DNA from: Cardinalis cardinalis
Taxonomy: Eukaryota > Chordata > Aves > Passeriformes > Cardinalidae
Assembly: GCA_014549065.1 (NCBI GenBank)
Contig: JACDOX010000038.1
Coordinates: forward strand, 2,797,719-2,861,718
Reading direction: 5' to 3'
DNA: 64,000 bases
The notes beneath the pieces are model-generated. The model had not been told where the DNA came from. It searched no databases and saw nothing but the letters and a program-made list of their open reading frames with translations. How positions within the stretch are numbered: the stretch's first letter is position 1; each line of letters begins with the position of its first letter. The position numbers and the translations under genes are program-made. This document shows, piece after piece, positions 25,301 through 37,372 of the stretch.

Positions 25301-27188
25301 GCTCTGTGGTTTCACATAGCCTCAGGCTGTGCAGCACAGGGGAATGGCCTCTGCAGCCTTTCTGTCCCTCTGGGTCATTGGGTTTTCATCCTGCCCCAGG
25401 GCTAGGGTGTAGGGATAGACCTGGGATTGAGTCACGAATTGTGTGCAGCATTTGGAACAGCATGGCAGAGTGTGGAACCTCACTATAAAGGAGGGAAAGA
25501 ATAATTTGGAAAGACTCAGCTGTGCTTTAAATGTACGTCCAAGACATCCCCCAGCTGAGCCACAAACAAATGGGTGTGACTTCCCAACTGGATGCCAGAT
25601 AGCCACGAGTGGCTTTCTTGTCTGCCACCAGAATACTTTAGCAGGTCAGTTGTCACTGATCCTTCACTATCTGCTGGCCAAGAATAAGGGCCACAGAGCC
25701 TAGGTCCAACTTTGTCCATCAGGTTTGTCCACTTTTAAGTAATATATGGTGTAGGGTAGGCTAGGTAGGTACAGCTCTGGAGTTCCCCATGGAAGCAGGA
25801 AGCATGTGAGGGCATGGACAACAGAATTTTTGCCAGGGCGTGTGGGCAACATGAGGGGGCATCTCTGGCTGTGCTGGAGGGTGAAATGTAGCTCAGACTG
25901 TCACTGTTTGCTGTGCTCTTCAGATGTGACATTTTGGAGATCTGAGTCATCTCCCTTCTTCCCCAAAACAAAGGAAGATGTCCTAGGGGAGTAAGGAACC
26001 TGTGGTGTAGGGACAACCCCCCACAACAAAATTCAGGGTGTTATCTACAGTGGGGAATTTGTGGACTTTTGCAAAGCTTGACTGAATAAGGAGTCAGAGC
26101 CCTGCTAAGAGGACTTGGCTCCTAACTCACCTAAGTGTTTTGTGAAATCTTCCTCCATGTGTGCAGTGTCTCCTGCCCCACTCTTCTCTTCACATGCCCT
26201 ACTCCAGATTTCTCACTGCTGCTTTTTCTTTTCACTGCAGAAATCAGGAGTATTTGACCAGCCCCCTGAACTCTTCCCACGGTGAGTAAGATGTGGAATT
26301 CCACTCTGGAACAATCTGACAGAGGGGAGTATTATTACAATGCTATTATTATTTAATCTTTTGGATCATCAAATGTGGGAGGAACAAGGAAAGTGTCTGG
26401 GGAAAAGCAATGCACAGCCTACCTTCCAGGACAGGAGGCAGAGGTGGTCCATTCTGGCCTCTGCTGACTGGGAAGGTCCTATCCTGACTCAGATAAAATC
26501 AGGTAGGAGCTGAGCACCCTGAGCACGTGTCCAGACCTGCATGTTCCTTCCCATCCATCCTGGAAGGGTCACAATAGCAGCTCCCAGCCTGAGTGTGGAG
26601 CTACACGACTGTGCATTTCTGCCTGCTTGGAAAGGGCTGAGGCATAAAAGGTCGTGGCTTTGAGTTCTGATGAGTCAGGTCTGTGGGAATGAGACTTGCC
26701 ATAAATCCCTGGTTTTCTTCCCCCTGCAGCTGGGTTGGTGTCTCCATGTTTCTGGTGCAGTGCCGTGGCCTTTTTCCGCTCCCCTGCTCCTTGCTTGGAG
26801 GGTCGGTGTACACTCTATGAGTGCAGAGTGCTGTCATGAGGGACAGCCAGTGGCCAGTGCCAGTGTCCCTTCCTCATCCTTTGGAAGAAGGAGGGTGAGG
26901 AGCCCTCAGGAGACCCCAAGGGGAACCACATGGGAATGTGCAGCAGGGCATTTTAAGGATGGAGAAAACATACTCAGGAATGAGTTTTACCACACTCTCC
27001 TCCTTGGCATAGAGGCGACTGCAACAGGACTAAGTGGCCTTTGTTTGGTCAGACATCCCTGCATGGCATTTGCAGGCTTTCTGATGGTTGCCTGTTTCCT
27101 TTCCCACTCCAGAGGTACCAACCCCTTTGCCACAGTCAAGCTGCGCCCCACAGTCACCAACGACCGCTCGGCACCCATCATCCGGTGA
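16358..27188 (+). CDS. BAIAP2L2: BAIAP2L2 (pinkbar), I-BAR/SH3 adaptor (14 coding exons, 497 aa)
   Basis: Membrane-deforming adaptor of the IRSp53/MIM family. In mammals it makes planar membrane sheets at epithelial junctions and works at hair-cell stereocilia. Exons: 16358-16396, 17341-17416, 17696-17782, 18858-18919, 19219-19290, 19890-20006, 20390-20536, 21006-21158, 21596-21737, 22509-22737, 23861-23932, 24251-24431, 26241-26281, 27113-27188. The total is 1494 nt, with all phases matching. Residues about 1-235 form the I-BAR helical domain (NPALENLVYLGNNYL; ELEKRRYRFLAEKH-like region). Trp137 corresponds to the human Trp141 tied to planar oligomers. Residues about 331-388 form the SH3 domain (LLRFEPGDVI, NGWLYGKLEG, GWFPEAYVK). 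A Ser/Pro-rich linker and the conserved tail NPFATVKLRP...NDRSAPIIR follow. The start codon aligns with human Met5, because the codon aligned with human Met1 is TAG. An N at 22520 hits one linker codon. The protein is shorter than human (529 aa), mainly in the linkers. Confidence 0.94.
16572..16594 (+). repeat. 23-bp dispersed repeat, copy 1 (BAIAP2L2 intron 1)
   Basis: The 23 bases here (start AACCAGTCCC, end GAGGCATCC) recur exactly at 18060-18082 in intron 3, while the flanks differ. A 23-mer match within 64 kb is not expected by chance. I do not recognise the source. It may be a relic of a repeat family or a duplicated regulatory word. Confidence 0.7.
18060..18082 (+). repeat. 23-bp dispersed repeat, copy 2 (BAIAP2L2 intron 3)
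   Basis: Exact second copy of the 23-mer at 16572-16594, in the same orientation about 1.5 kb away. Similarity stops at the first base on either side. Confidence 0.7.
21195..21372 (+). mobile_element. CR1 LINE 3' fragment in BAIAP2L2 intron 8
   Basis: The stretch follows the CR1 3'-end consensus in sense orientation: GATATTGGAACAGG, TTGCCCAGAGAGGTGGTGGATGC, GGAAACATTCAAGGTCAGGCTG, GGTTGGACTAGATGGCC, then a decayed tail ATATTAAATGGTTCT in place of the usual ATTCTRTG repeats. It is 5'-truncated, as most CR1 copies are. It lies wholly in the intron between exons 21006-21158 and 21596-21737. Confidence 0.85.
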
Positions 27189-27900
27189 AACAGGGCTGTG
27201 GGCAGTGCAGGATTCCAGCAGAGAAGGAGGAGGAGAAGTGACAATGCTGTGACCTCCAGCTGGGCAGCAACTTCGTGCTACCACTCCAGGAGTGAACTCT
27301 CTTTTCCCCTCCCATACCTCTGGGACAATGGGACCCATCTCACCTGGGTGCCTGGTGTGCTTTAGCCAGGAGCAGACCTCTGCTGCCCTTTCTGGATTGA
27401 TCCCTGCTTCCCTCCCCTTGTGCTGTTACTGTACTTGAGTGAGAGGGAGCAGTCTGCTGTTACTGGTGCTGGTGGCCTGGGAGAGGGGATGGTGCTGGAG
27501 CTGGAGGTAGGGCTGGCTAAGGCCATCTGCAGCCAGGGCAGTGCTGTTGGGATGTTGAAAGTGAAGCTTTGCTACTCCTGCTGTGGGCAGAGAAGGATTG
27601 TCACCAAACAATTCCTTTGCCACCAGAAGAACGAACCCCAAAAGAAACGGCTACAAGAAGGCTTCCAGTGATCCAGTGGTCCAGCTGACAGGGTCTGGTC
27701 TTGGTCTTTTTGACAACTGTGTCCATTGGTAGCAGCATCTGCCTCTTCTCACCCCAGGTGCAGCCCCTTACCTTGCTGGGCAGTGCTGGGGCAAGGCAGG
27801 GGCAGGTGACAGTGTCCAGTAACACTGCCCTGTTCTTTCATGTGCTGTCTTGTGGAAAATAAATGGATTTTTTAAAATAAAATGGAGAATGCATCTTCTA
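27189..27900 (+). other. BAIAP2L2: BAIAP2L2 3' UTR with two polyadenylation signals
   Basis: About 0.7 kb after the TGA. Two AATAAA hexamers lie close together at 27858-27863 and 27876-27881, followed by a T/G-containing stretch, so cleavage near 27880-27900 is expected. No other coding signal is present. Confidence 0.7.
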
Positions 27901-30900
27901 TGTCCATTTCAGTGGCTGGGACATCAGCTCAGTCACAGGATGCAGGGGGAGGAGGACAGACACTCCCCCACCAGCACTGGGGCCACGGTGGCTGCCCACA
28001 GCTGTGGTGTTGGACACTGCAGGGCCGTGAGTCCAGATGCCACCAGCCCAGGGGTCTGGGGTGGATGTGGAGGGCACCAGGAGGGCTGCACTGCCCATTG
28101 CTGGCTGCGCCCCTGAGTGCCCCTGTCTGTCCTGCTGCTGGAGGGCAGCAAGGACCTGCGGCTCCCTTCTCCTCACCCACTGCTGGAACTGTGCCCTGGG
28201 CACCCCAGGGCTCCTCAGTGCAGGGGAAAAACATTCCCCTAGGGCCTGTGGGGGCCTCACCAATCTGGGAATACCTGGTGTGTGCTGGGGGAGCCCTCAC
28301 GGGAGCGGCAGCGTGAGCGAGGGACGGAGCACCAGCGATGGCAGGGCTTAGCTGATTAGCCTTATTAATAGACATTAAACCCTGGCTGGGAGTGGGGCCA
28401 GGCCCCCGCCACCCCCTGCTGCTGAGGGGCTACAGGGCTTTACAGCCCAGGCCTTGTCCTCCCCAAAAGCCCACCTGAGCTGAGCCCCAGCCCCCTCCCT
28501 GGAAGTAAAAGGGTTCCCCCACAAACAGCCAGAGACNGGCTGGTCCCAGTGCCTGCCAGCTCTCCTCCTGTGAGCCAGCCCCGGGGGAGGCTGCTTTTGA
28601 GGGGGGTTATTGGGCTGCCCGGGGTGGGCAGGATCTGGCACTTTGAGCCATGGCTGGCAGCAATTCCTTGGCTGCTCCACCTTGTTCTCACTTCTCTGCT
28701 GGGCACATGCCCTGCAAAACCCCACCACCGCTTGTCCATCGTGGCTGCCGCTGAGGAAGCTTCAAAAGCAGCTGCTTTACCTATTTGGTCCCTTACTGAA
28801 GCACGGGCACATGGTCTCCTCCTCCACTGCCGCCCTCCCCAGCACCCAGCACCCCTCACCCTCACCCCACTTTTTCCTGTCTCGGTCCCTCCGACTGAAT
28901 CCATCCCTGCCAGCCTGCCCTGCTCTGCTGGGGAAAATGCAGGGAGCCCCTGGGCAGCGGGATTACCAGGGGATTCGGGCTGTGGCAGGCAGCCACCTCG
29001 TCCCCATTGGCTGGAAAAGCCTCTTAAAAGTGGAGAAGTGCTTTCTGTCCGCTCAGCACCCTCTAGTCTCTGCCGACCTGAAGCCATAAGCAGCTCCTGA
29101 CCCACATCCACACTGGGGGTGCCGTGGGACACTGCTCGCACCCACAGGAGGCAAGGGAGTGCCCCACACAGGGTGTGCCCCCAGATCTGCCACAGACAGC
29201 TCTGCTGGGCACCACTGGAACTGGAGGGAAGCAGGTTGAGAGGGGGATTAGCTGTCTTGTGAGGACAGAGTTGCTCCAAAGGAAAGAGCGCAGCACAAGA
29301 GGCTGCTCGACAGGTGCTAGATTCCTGCAGGCACTGTCCTGTGCCCACCATGGAGAAAAGATCCAGCAGGACCTTCTAACTGGGCACCCTCATCCAGAGC
29401 CAGGAAGAGCCAGCCAGTGGGAGAAGGAAGCGCTGCTGAGGGATCTGCTCAACCCTTGGAGGCTCAGCTTGGGCTCGGAGGTCATCGCTGCATCGCACAG
29501 GTCAGTGCTGCGGAGGGATGCTGGCACCAGCAGCTGAGAGGAACAACTCACCCCGGGCCTGCATTCATTTAATTCTCTAACAAATGCTTTCCCGGGGTTG
29601 TCTGTGGGTTGGAGAGGCTGGTGGCATGAATCGTGGGCCTTGCACTCAATAAATGGTCTGCCCACCCCATCTGTACTGCATGGAGGCACTAAGAGCATTT
29701 ATGTGGACCCTCCTGGGTGCAGCTTGTCTAGCACAGTGGGGATTTTCTGGGCATTATCCAGCACTGGCTGCACTGTGCTCTGTGGGTGTCCAGGGACTGG
29801 CAGCCACAGCTGAACCTGCTGTGGTCTTCACCCTTCCAGCCTGGGCTTGTGCCTCCTGGTCAGTGCAAGTCTTCTTGCAGCCACCTGCAGCAAGTTCTGC
29901 TCTGGCCCACCTTCCTGTGATGCACAGGGAAGGGCAGGTGCCCATGCTGATGAGCTTTTAGGTGCATGTGAACTCACAAACTGGGTTTTTACCCATGGAT
30001 AAAGCTCCTTAACTGGGGACAAAATGCTAGTGAGGTGTAGAGTGTGCAGGGTATGTGGTGTGACTGCTGTGAGCAGACAAGCATGTGTGCCATGGTGTAA
30101 GGAACGAGGCAGCTCTGAGCTGCCAGGCTCACAGCTGGGATAAACCTCCAGCAGAGGGGTTACAAGGCGTGCTATGGCATATTGGCCTTGGAGGCATCTC
30201 CACAGGAGGGCTCCTCTGGTGCACCCTGTCATTTTCAGCCACACCTAGCTGCAGGCAGGTAAAAGAGCTTTCATGCTTTGCTGTACAGCTCTGTAGCACA
30301 GAGCAAGTGGCTCCTGCAGAGGCGCCCTCCAGCTCCAAACTCAAACCAGTACTCACAGATATTTGTCTAATGGGCTCTTCAAAATCAGATACATGGGCTC
30401 ATCATTGACAGGCAGTGCTACAAAATCTCTGAAGAGCATGTCACAAGTATTTTCTTGCTAGGATGCTGGCAGGGAGCAGCAGGGTTGAGGGAAAGATGGA
30501 TTGCAATGGTTTGATTGATTAATTTAATTTGCAGTGCTGGATGAGCTTAAGAAAAGCAAGGCTGGAGAGGGGCTTGGATAAAAAGTCTCAGGCTACGTTT
30601 GGTGGCAGCTCTTACTTGAAGTAGCTGCGTGCAGCAGATGGTGCAGTGGTGGAGCACCAGCTCTGATTGAGAAATCAGTGTGCTTTGGCACATCTTTTGT
30701 ACAACTGGATCCAGCTTGTCAGTCAGCTGGAGCTGGGACAGGAGCAGTGGGAAAATGGCAGAAACGGAGTGAGGCTATTCAGTCTGGCTCTCAGGGTGCC
30801 AGTGACCCAGAAAACACCAGTGAGGACAAGATGGGGGAGGTATGGGTAGCTGGAGATAGTTATGGGTAGCTGATATCATTATTCCTCTCTTCCTTGTAGG

Positions 30901-32563
30901 GATTCCTTGCCTTAAAAAATCTTTATAGGCCCCTGTTTTCAGTTCATTGCCTCTCTGTTCCTTGCCACGGTCCCTGAGACCTGGGCTGGGAGGGAGAGAT
31001 TAGAGTAGCCTGTGCTGGCCTCAGTGGTTCAACCCAAGAGCTGCTAGGAAACAGCCATCCAGAAGAGTTGCCCCAGTCCATGCTCAGAGCCAGATTCAGC
31101 TCCCTTTTTTGTGGTTTACTGCATCCTGAAAGTTTGGGGAACTCTGCTGCAGGGACCCATGGTGGTGGCAGGCACCTGAGTGCTGCACTCTGTTTTTCCC
31201 CTGGAGAGGGGAAGGAGGGCTACAGCTGGGGGTGGCTGTGGAGTAAGACCACCCTTGCCAAGTAAGGACCCTCTGCCTGGGCTCTGCCCCAGCTTGTGCC
31301 ATCCACACTTTTGCCGAAAAGATTTGCACTTCCCCGACATTCAGAGCAACAGCAACTATGGGAATCAGCAAAACTCACCCCCTTTGCATGGAGGACACCA
31401 AGAACAGGGCCTTCCTTGAGAAACGCACCCAGATCCAGAGATCCCGGGTTCTGGCTATGTGTGTCACATCCATGGGACAGTCCCTGTCCCCTCAGCACTC
31501 TCTAGTCCTTTTGTGACTCCTGGCATTTCCCACAACTGCTGGTGCCAAGGGATGAGGATGCTGCTGCCATCTTGCAGCCCTTCAGCCAGGAGAGAGGACC
31601 CTTGCCAGGAGTGTGCTGCCACCAGACAGTGATAGGAGACAAACCAGACCAAAAAAGCCCAGCTCCAGCTCGGGTGTGCAGAATGCCTGTCTGATCTACT
31701 TGGGAGCATCTGTAGTGTAAGTCCAGTGATGCCTTTGCATGCAGGTGTGGAAATAATCCTGGTTGACAAAGAAACCATGGCCAATGGTGCTGGAAGGGGC
31801 AGAAACCTGGTACCTAAGGGAGAAATGAAAAACATACCCANAGCAGTCAGCTGGAGCAAAATTCCTGGGCAGCTTAAGAGCCCCGAGAGCAACTCACAAG
31901 ACATCTCCTTTAATTCCCTCCTCCTCCCCACTTAGGCTTTGTTCCGGCCCCTCAGCGTATGAACAGAGCCCTAATCTCTCTGGCATGCAAATAACCACCG
32001 GGTTTTTGTGCTCTCCCCCTTCACCTATTTCGGAAATCTGGCCCCTGAGGGCGGGGAGGGGAGGGAGAAGGAGAGTGCCANGCACTGGGGCCTCCCAGAG
32101 GGAAGAACAGAAGGCTTAATGGATCTCATTGCCTCACTGCTGGAGGTTTCTGTAGCAGGGCAGATCCTGGAGGACTCCCCACTAGCAGACCAGCATGGGA
32201 GAGGCCCAAAGGCAGATTTTAGGAAGCAAAAAGGGTTCACATTGCTGGTCTTTGCCTCGCCCCATCTGTAGGCAAGGGGGGTGCTGCAGACCCTGATGCT
32301 GCACCAGATGCAGCATTCCAGGCTCAGCTGGGAGCTGTGACAATGCTTGGCTGTGTTTGGCCAGGGGTTATGGAGCTCTGGNCTGCCCCTGTCTCAGGGG
32401 GAGCTTCCCACCTCTGCCCAGCTGAGGCATGACCTCACACCCCAAAGCAATCTCACCTCACCTGGCAGGATCAGGGTGCAAAGAGCAGATGTGGCCCCTG
32501 ATGAGCCTCTCAGAGCCTGGAGATGGTGGGCATGGAGAGAAACCTTGTAGTAAATGTTTTCTC
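27901..32563 (+). other. BAIAP2L2-SLC16A8 intergenic region and likely SLC16A8 promoter/5' UTR region
   Basis: About 4.7 kb without recognisable coding exons. Long open frames here are GC-driven and match no family I know. The SLC16A8 start codon sits just after an intron acceptor, so an untranslated first exon and the promoter should lie in this interval. A candidate zone is 31930-32090: it has a TAATC homeobox core (31972-31976), a perfect octamer ATGCAAAT (31985-31992) and a GC-rich GGGCGGGGAGGGGAGGG segment nearby. This is inference only. Confidence 0.4.
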
Positions 32564-32592
32564 CTCTGCTCTGCTCTGCTCTGCTCTGCTCT
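32564..32592 (+). repeat. (CTCTG)n pentanucleotide microsatellite
   Basis: Nearly six tandem CTCTG units run directly into CTTCTTGCAG at 32591-32600, a strong splice-acceptor sequence. The repeat therefore acts as a polypyrimidine tract upstream of the exon that carries the SLC16A8 start codon. Confidence 0.85.
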
Positions 32593-32665
32593 TCTTGCAG
32601 CACCAGCAGACTTTCTCTGTTTCCCTACTTCCTCCTGGCCTGCCTTTCCATTCCTAGGATAGAAG

Positions 32666-35600
32666 ATGGGGAGACCTGACCCAGAAGAAGGGCAGCTCCC
32701 GGCTCCTGTGAAGCCCCCGGATGGNGGCTGGGGCTGGATCGTGCTCCTTGGCTGCTTTGTGATCACCGGCTTCTCCTATGCCTTCCCCAAAGCCGTCAGT
32801 GTCTACTTCAAGGAGCTCATGAAAGATTTCCACGTGGGCTACAGTGACACAGCCTGGATCTCTTCCATCATGCTGGCCATGCTCTATGGGACAGGTGATG
32901 CTTGGACACACTTCCCCCTCCTCAACTCACACCTCTCCCACTCTGCCATGGGCCCAGACCATGTCCCCATGGACTCTCCTCACGCTCACTGGCCTGGTCA
33001 TGAACCACGATGCACAATGCAATTGTCCTCCCACTTCTCTTCTGGAAGTGTGCTGCATCTCATATCCCTGTTTCCTCTGCCCCAGGTGACCTCAGGGGTC
33101 ACCCCACCTACATCCCAGACAACTGATACAGGGTTTGCTCCCACTGCTGAAGTGCTGTTTCTATCACACCAAGCACCAGGGAATAGGGGTCCAAAGGCAG
33201 GGCAGAACAGAAGCCTGCACACCACCAGCCCTTCTCCCTCGGCCAGGCCCAACAGACNTGTACCTAAGCAGCCAAGTAGTGAGCTCCATCATTACAGCTT
33301 CATCCTCCCTGGGAGCCCTGCTTGGGCTGCCTGCCCCTTCCCAGCTGTCCTGTCTCCTCCCGGTCACCTTCCCTGTCTCCTCTGCTTCCTCCTAGGACCA
33401 GTATGCAGCATCATGGTGAACCAGTTTGGCTGCCGGCCCGTGATGCTCATTGGCGGGCTGCTAGCTTCTGCTGGGATGATCCTGGCATCTTTTACCACCA
33501 ACATCATTGAGCTTTATTTGACAGCTGGTGTGCTGACAGGTGAGAGCCCCGGGACTTGGGGGGCAACACAGACTTACCTGTGGAGAGCCAAAACCATGTC
33601 GTATTTCCCTTTAGCACCGCCATGTGTAGTATCAGGTCTCCCCAGCCTATTTGCACATGCTATGGGAAGCACCTAGTCCTGAATGTTGCACCTGTGAGGG
33701 ATCTAAACAGCCAGGGCCTGTGGCTGAGAGACAGAAGAAAGCTGTGGTGGTGTTCAGCAATCATGGTGACTGTGGTAGGCAGCATCAGTACACAGTGGCT
33801 GGGGAAAGAGGCAGAATTCCTGTGTAAGGCTCAGGTCCTGCCTAAGTGTGAGCACAGTTATCTGATTCAAACCCACATCAGGAGGACAGGCTGGTTTAGC
33901 NCATCCTCTGCAGGGGCAATCCACCAACGTGTAGGCACAGACGCTTGTGAGGAATACATTGATCCCATCATGGGACTTCAGGACTAGGATAGTCTGAGGG
34001 GACTTTTCAGCTTGTTGCAAAGCACATCTCATGTTCTTGCACTCCTGGCTCTCACTTCCATGTAGGTCTGGGTATGGCATTGAACTTCCAGCCCTCACTG
34101 ATCATGCTGGGCACCTACTTTGACAAGCGCCGGCCTCTGGCCAATGGACTGGCTGCTGCTGGGAGCCCTGTCTTCCTCTCCTCCCTCTCTCCTCTGGGGC
34201 AAGTGCTGCTGGAGAAGTTTGGCTGGCGAGGAGGGTTCCTTATCATGGGGGGCCTTCTGCTTAACTGCTGCACTTGTGGGGCGGTCATGAGACCCCTGGA
34301 TATGGGCATGAAGAGGAAGATGGGGAAAGCTCAGGACAAATACGAAGCCAAGGAGATGCTGCCCATAGGAGGGAAGTCAGAGGAGGGGATCAGCACCACT
34401 GATGGAACCAAGAAAGGCAAGAAAGCCAAGAAGAAGCCCAAGAAAGGAAAGAAGCTTCTGGATTTTAGTATCTTCTCCAACCGAGGGTTTATCATCTACA
34501 CCATTTCCAAGTTCATCCTGGTCCTGGGTCTCTTCGTGCCCCCCATACTGCTGGTCAACTACGCCAAGGACACGGGCGTCCCGGACACCGAGGCCGCGTT
34601 CTTGCTCTCCATCATCGGCTTCATAGACATCTTTGCCCGCCCAGCCTGTGGCATGGTGGCGGGGCTGAAGTGGGTCCGCCCTCACGTGGCCTATCTGTTC
34701 AGCTTCTCCATGCTCTTCAACGGCTTGACAGACATCTGCAGTGCCAGGGCCAGCAACTACACGGGGCTGGTCATCTTCTGCGTCTTCTTCGGCATCTCCT
34801 ATGGCATGGTGGGGGCACTGCAGTTCGAGGTGCTGATGGCCATCGTNGGCTCCCAGAAGTTCTCCAGCGCCATCGGGCTGGTCCTGCTCATCGAGGCTTT
34901 CGCCGTGCTCATCGGCCCACCCTCTGCAGGTAGGTGTCTTGCTGCAGGTGGCTCTTTTTGCTGCCACCGCTCCACTGAATTGCAGGAACCGGGCATGGAC
35001 ACTGCACTTGAAGAAAGACTCTACTTCTCAACTTTAAATTTGCTCTAGAAGCTGAGAGCTGATCTCTGCCTTCACTACAAATATTGCATAGAATCATGTT
35101 AAGGATAGGGTCAGGCACATGCTGCAGACAAACATTTGAGAGTCTTCATTAAGACAAAGCAAATGTCTCTCAAATTCTCCTTGGTGTCCATGGCCTTTTG
35201 ATTGNCACTGAATAATGATCTCAATTTGTTCTGATCCCAATTCCAAGGCACAGGTGTTTTGCTGTCAGTCAAGTCAAAACAGTTTGCACAGTTCCCTGAG
35301 GCATTTGCTGGTAATTTTTCTAAGAGGATTAAGACACTCACAGCTTTTCAGCCAGTCTAGTCTAGGTCACAGCCCCTGGTAAGGTCCCATAAAACAGCCC
35401 ATAAAAACAGGCTGTTGAATGGAGGTTGGTGTAGATTAATGTTAAGTGTCTGATCACATGTGAGAAAGCCAAATCATGCCTAAGGCTCATTTCCAAACAA
35501 AGTGCAGTTTCCTGATTCGCAAGGAAGAGTCAGGGNCAAGACTATGGAAAATCCCCAGGCAGGAACCACTCTGTTGTTTCTTGCACTCCCCTCCTTCAGC

Positions 35601-37372
35601 TGTAACACACAGGCTAAAGCCCATCACTGAAGACCTTTGTGTGAATGGTCTTTTCCTCAGCACAAACCACCAGTTATGAGTAAAACCCACCCTCAGCAAT
35701 TCCAATCAGTTCTCATGTAAAATTTGGCAGTCAAGAGAGGACCCTCTTAAATGCTAACAATAATTCATNTCTCACTTTATAAGCTGTGGGGCAGTCGGCA
35801 GTCCCAGCCCAGGGAGGGTCAAGAAATACGTGTCTTGGAGGCAGCTGCAGAGAGATCATTGGGGAAGAGGGGGATTTAAAAGCACCTTGCCCCAAGGAGC
35901 AAGGCCCACCAGTGGGGTGCTAACAAGGGAATCTCTCAGCCCTCCCGCCTCAGTTCAGCTGTGCCTTGGTGCTGTGTGCACGTACAGTGGCACACAGACA
36001 GTGCGGGGTCACCGAAGAACCGTGCTGGGGGCAGCCAGGTCGTGTTGGGGGCTGTAGGACCCCCCTGGCGCAGGAAGCTCGAGTGCTCTGACACTTGNAC
36101 TTGGGGAGAACAGTGCTCAGCTGGGAGAAGGGGGGTGAACAAAGTGGCTTTGTTTGGTGTAATCCTNCTGAGCTGCTTCCCACTCCGTGGGGCGAGAGGG
36201 TTTGGCACAGGATAAGCCGCACACACACACACGCACACGCACGCGCGCTGGGGCTCCTCGCGCGCCATCCGGCTTGGCTGAACAGGGCCACATTCACCTG
36301 CCCGGGAATGCACCACGTGCCTCCCGTGACTGCTCCGGGAGGCACCTCGGCGTGTCCTGGGGCTGGTTTCTGTGGCCCAGCAGGGACCGGGGTCACGTGC
36401 GCATTCGGGAGAAGAGCGCGGTTCCACGGCTGCATCCTGACCGCAGCAAGGCAGCTGGTCGTGCTCCCCAGCACCAAGGACTGGGAACTCTTCCTCCACT
36501 GCCAGCCCCAGTGGATTCAGAAAATATATTGAGAATATCTCTGGCACAGAAATNATCAGGTGTGGGCCAACCAGAGGGATTTCTCTGCCAAAGAGAAACT
36601 TATTCTTCCCTTCAGAATGTTTTCCTGACATAATAGCTTAAGAAATAGCAATGCCTCTCAAACTTTCTTTTCTGAGACTGGCCAATCCAAACCATGAGAG
36701 GCTTTTCCCACCTTGGCAGGTAGAAGATGGCCCACCATGAAGGTGTTACAATTATTTAAGCTTGTCCAAACAAGGGAAAACACCAACCATGCACTGTTAC
36801 CGTACTTTCCCTGGAAGTACAGTGTAGCTTTTTCCCAGGTGACTTTTTGGTATTCAGGCTTCTTGTTGTTCTCTTGAGGAATGGGGCCTCAGCCACATGC
36901 AGGAGTTGCCTACCTGCACTGGGCTGTCCATGCAGGAGTGCGTAGGCTGAATTTAACCATCTCATGTCTTCTCCAACCGCCAGGCCGCCTGGTCGATGCT
37001 CTCAAGAACTATGAGGTGATCTTCTACCTGGCGGGCTCAGAGGTCGTGCTCTCCGCCCTCTTCCTGGGTGTGGCCAGCTACTGCTGCCTGAACCGAGGGA
37101 AGAAGGAGCCTCCCCCCGAGAACCCCCCTGCGGGAGCGGGGAGCGACACCGAGGAAGCGGAGTCCGACGTGCAGGAAGCCGAGGAGCACAGCAGCGACAA
37201 CCANCAGCCGGCCCACAGCACTGACAACGCCGTGGTGATGGCCAGCGAGGAGGCGAACCATGTGGCGGAGGAGCAGCGAGGGGAGGGAGGCGGCTGTCCC
37301 GCAGGGGATGGGGAGGTGCTGGCACGGGACGGCTGCAACGCTGACCAGATGGTGGAGAGGGACAGTTTCTAG
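32666..37372 (+). CDS. SLC16A8: SLC16A8, monocarboxylate transporter 3 (4 coding exons, 541 aa)
   Basis: Proton-coupled lactate/monocarboxylate carrier of the SLC16 family. In birds and mammals MCT3 sits in the basolateral membrane of retinal pigment epithelium, with basigin as chaperone. Coding exons: 32666-32894, 33396-33539, 34066-34929, 36984-37372. The total is 1626 nt, with phase 1 at all three junctions. The family signature DGGWGW is at residues 19-24, opening TM1. Further hallmarks are [25 protein letters not shown]4-5 [16 protein letters not shown], then [19 protein letters not shown] and FGWRGGFL, and TM7-12 with [19 protein letters not shown] and ARPACG. The TM6-7 loop carries a very lysine-rich run at about residues 239-254. 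The cytosolic C-tail is long and acidic. The length fits the roughly 540-residue bird protein better than human (504). SLC16A3 and SLC16A1 are the nearest alternatives, but synteny with BAIAP2L2 and PICK1 favours SLC16A8. Ns at 32725 (silent), 34847 (silent) and 37203 fall in codons. Confidence 0.95.
36219..36248 (+). repeat. (AC)n / (GCAC) microsatellite in SLC16A8 intron 3
   Basis: An alternating purine-pyrimidine run of AC dinucleotides passes into ACGC and GCGC steps. Such runs are commonly polymorphic and can adopt Z-DNA. It lies in the roughly 2 kb intron before the last SLC16A8 coding exon. Confidence 0.8.

Noticed and set aside
28440..29351. 303-codon open frame on the minus strand between BAIAP2L2 and SLC16A8
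   Set aside because: Rich in Gly, Ser, Pro and Arg as expected from GC-biased noncoding DNA, with no domain or motif I recognise, no convincing splice context, and overlapping long frames on both strands.
34377..34967. 196-codon minus-strand frame opposite SLC16A8
   Set aside because: It is the antisense shadow of the large SLC16A8 exon, which has clear transporter sequence on the plus strand.
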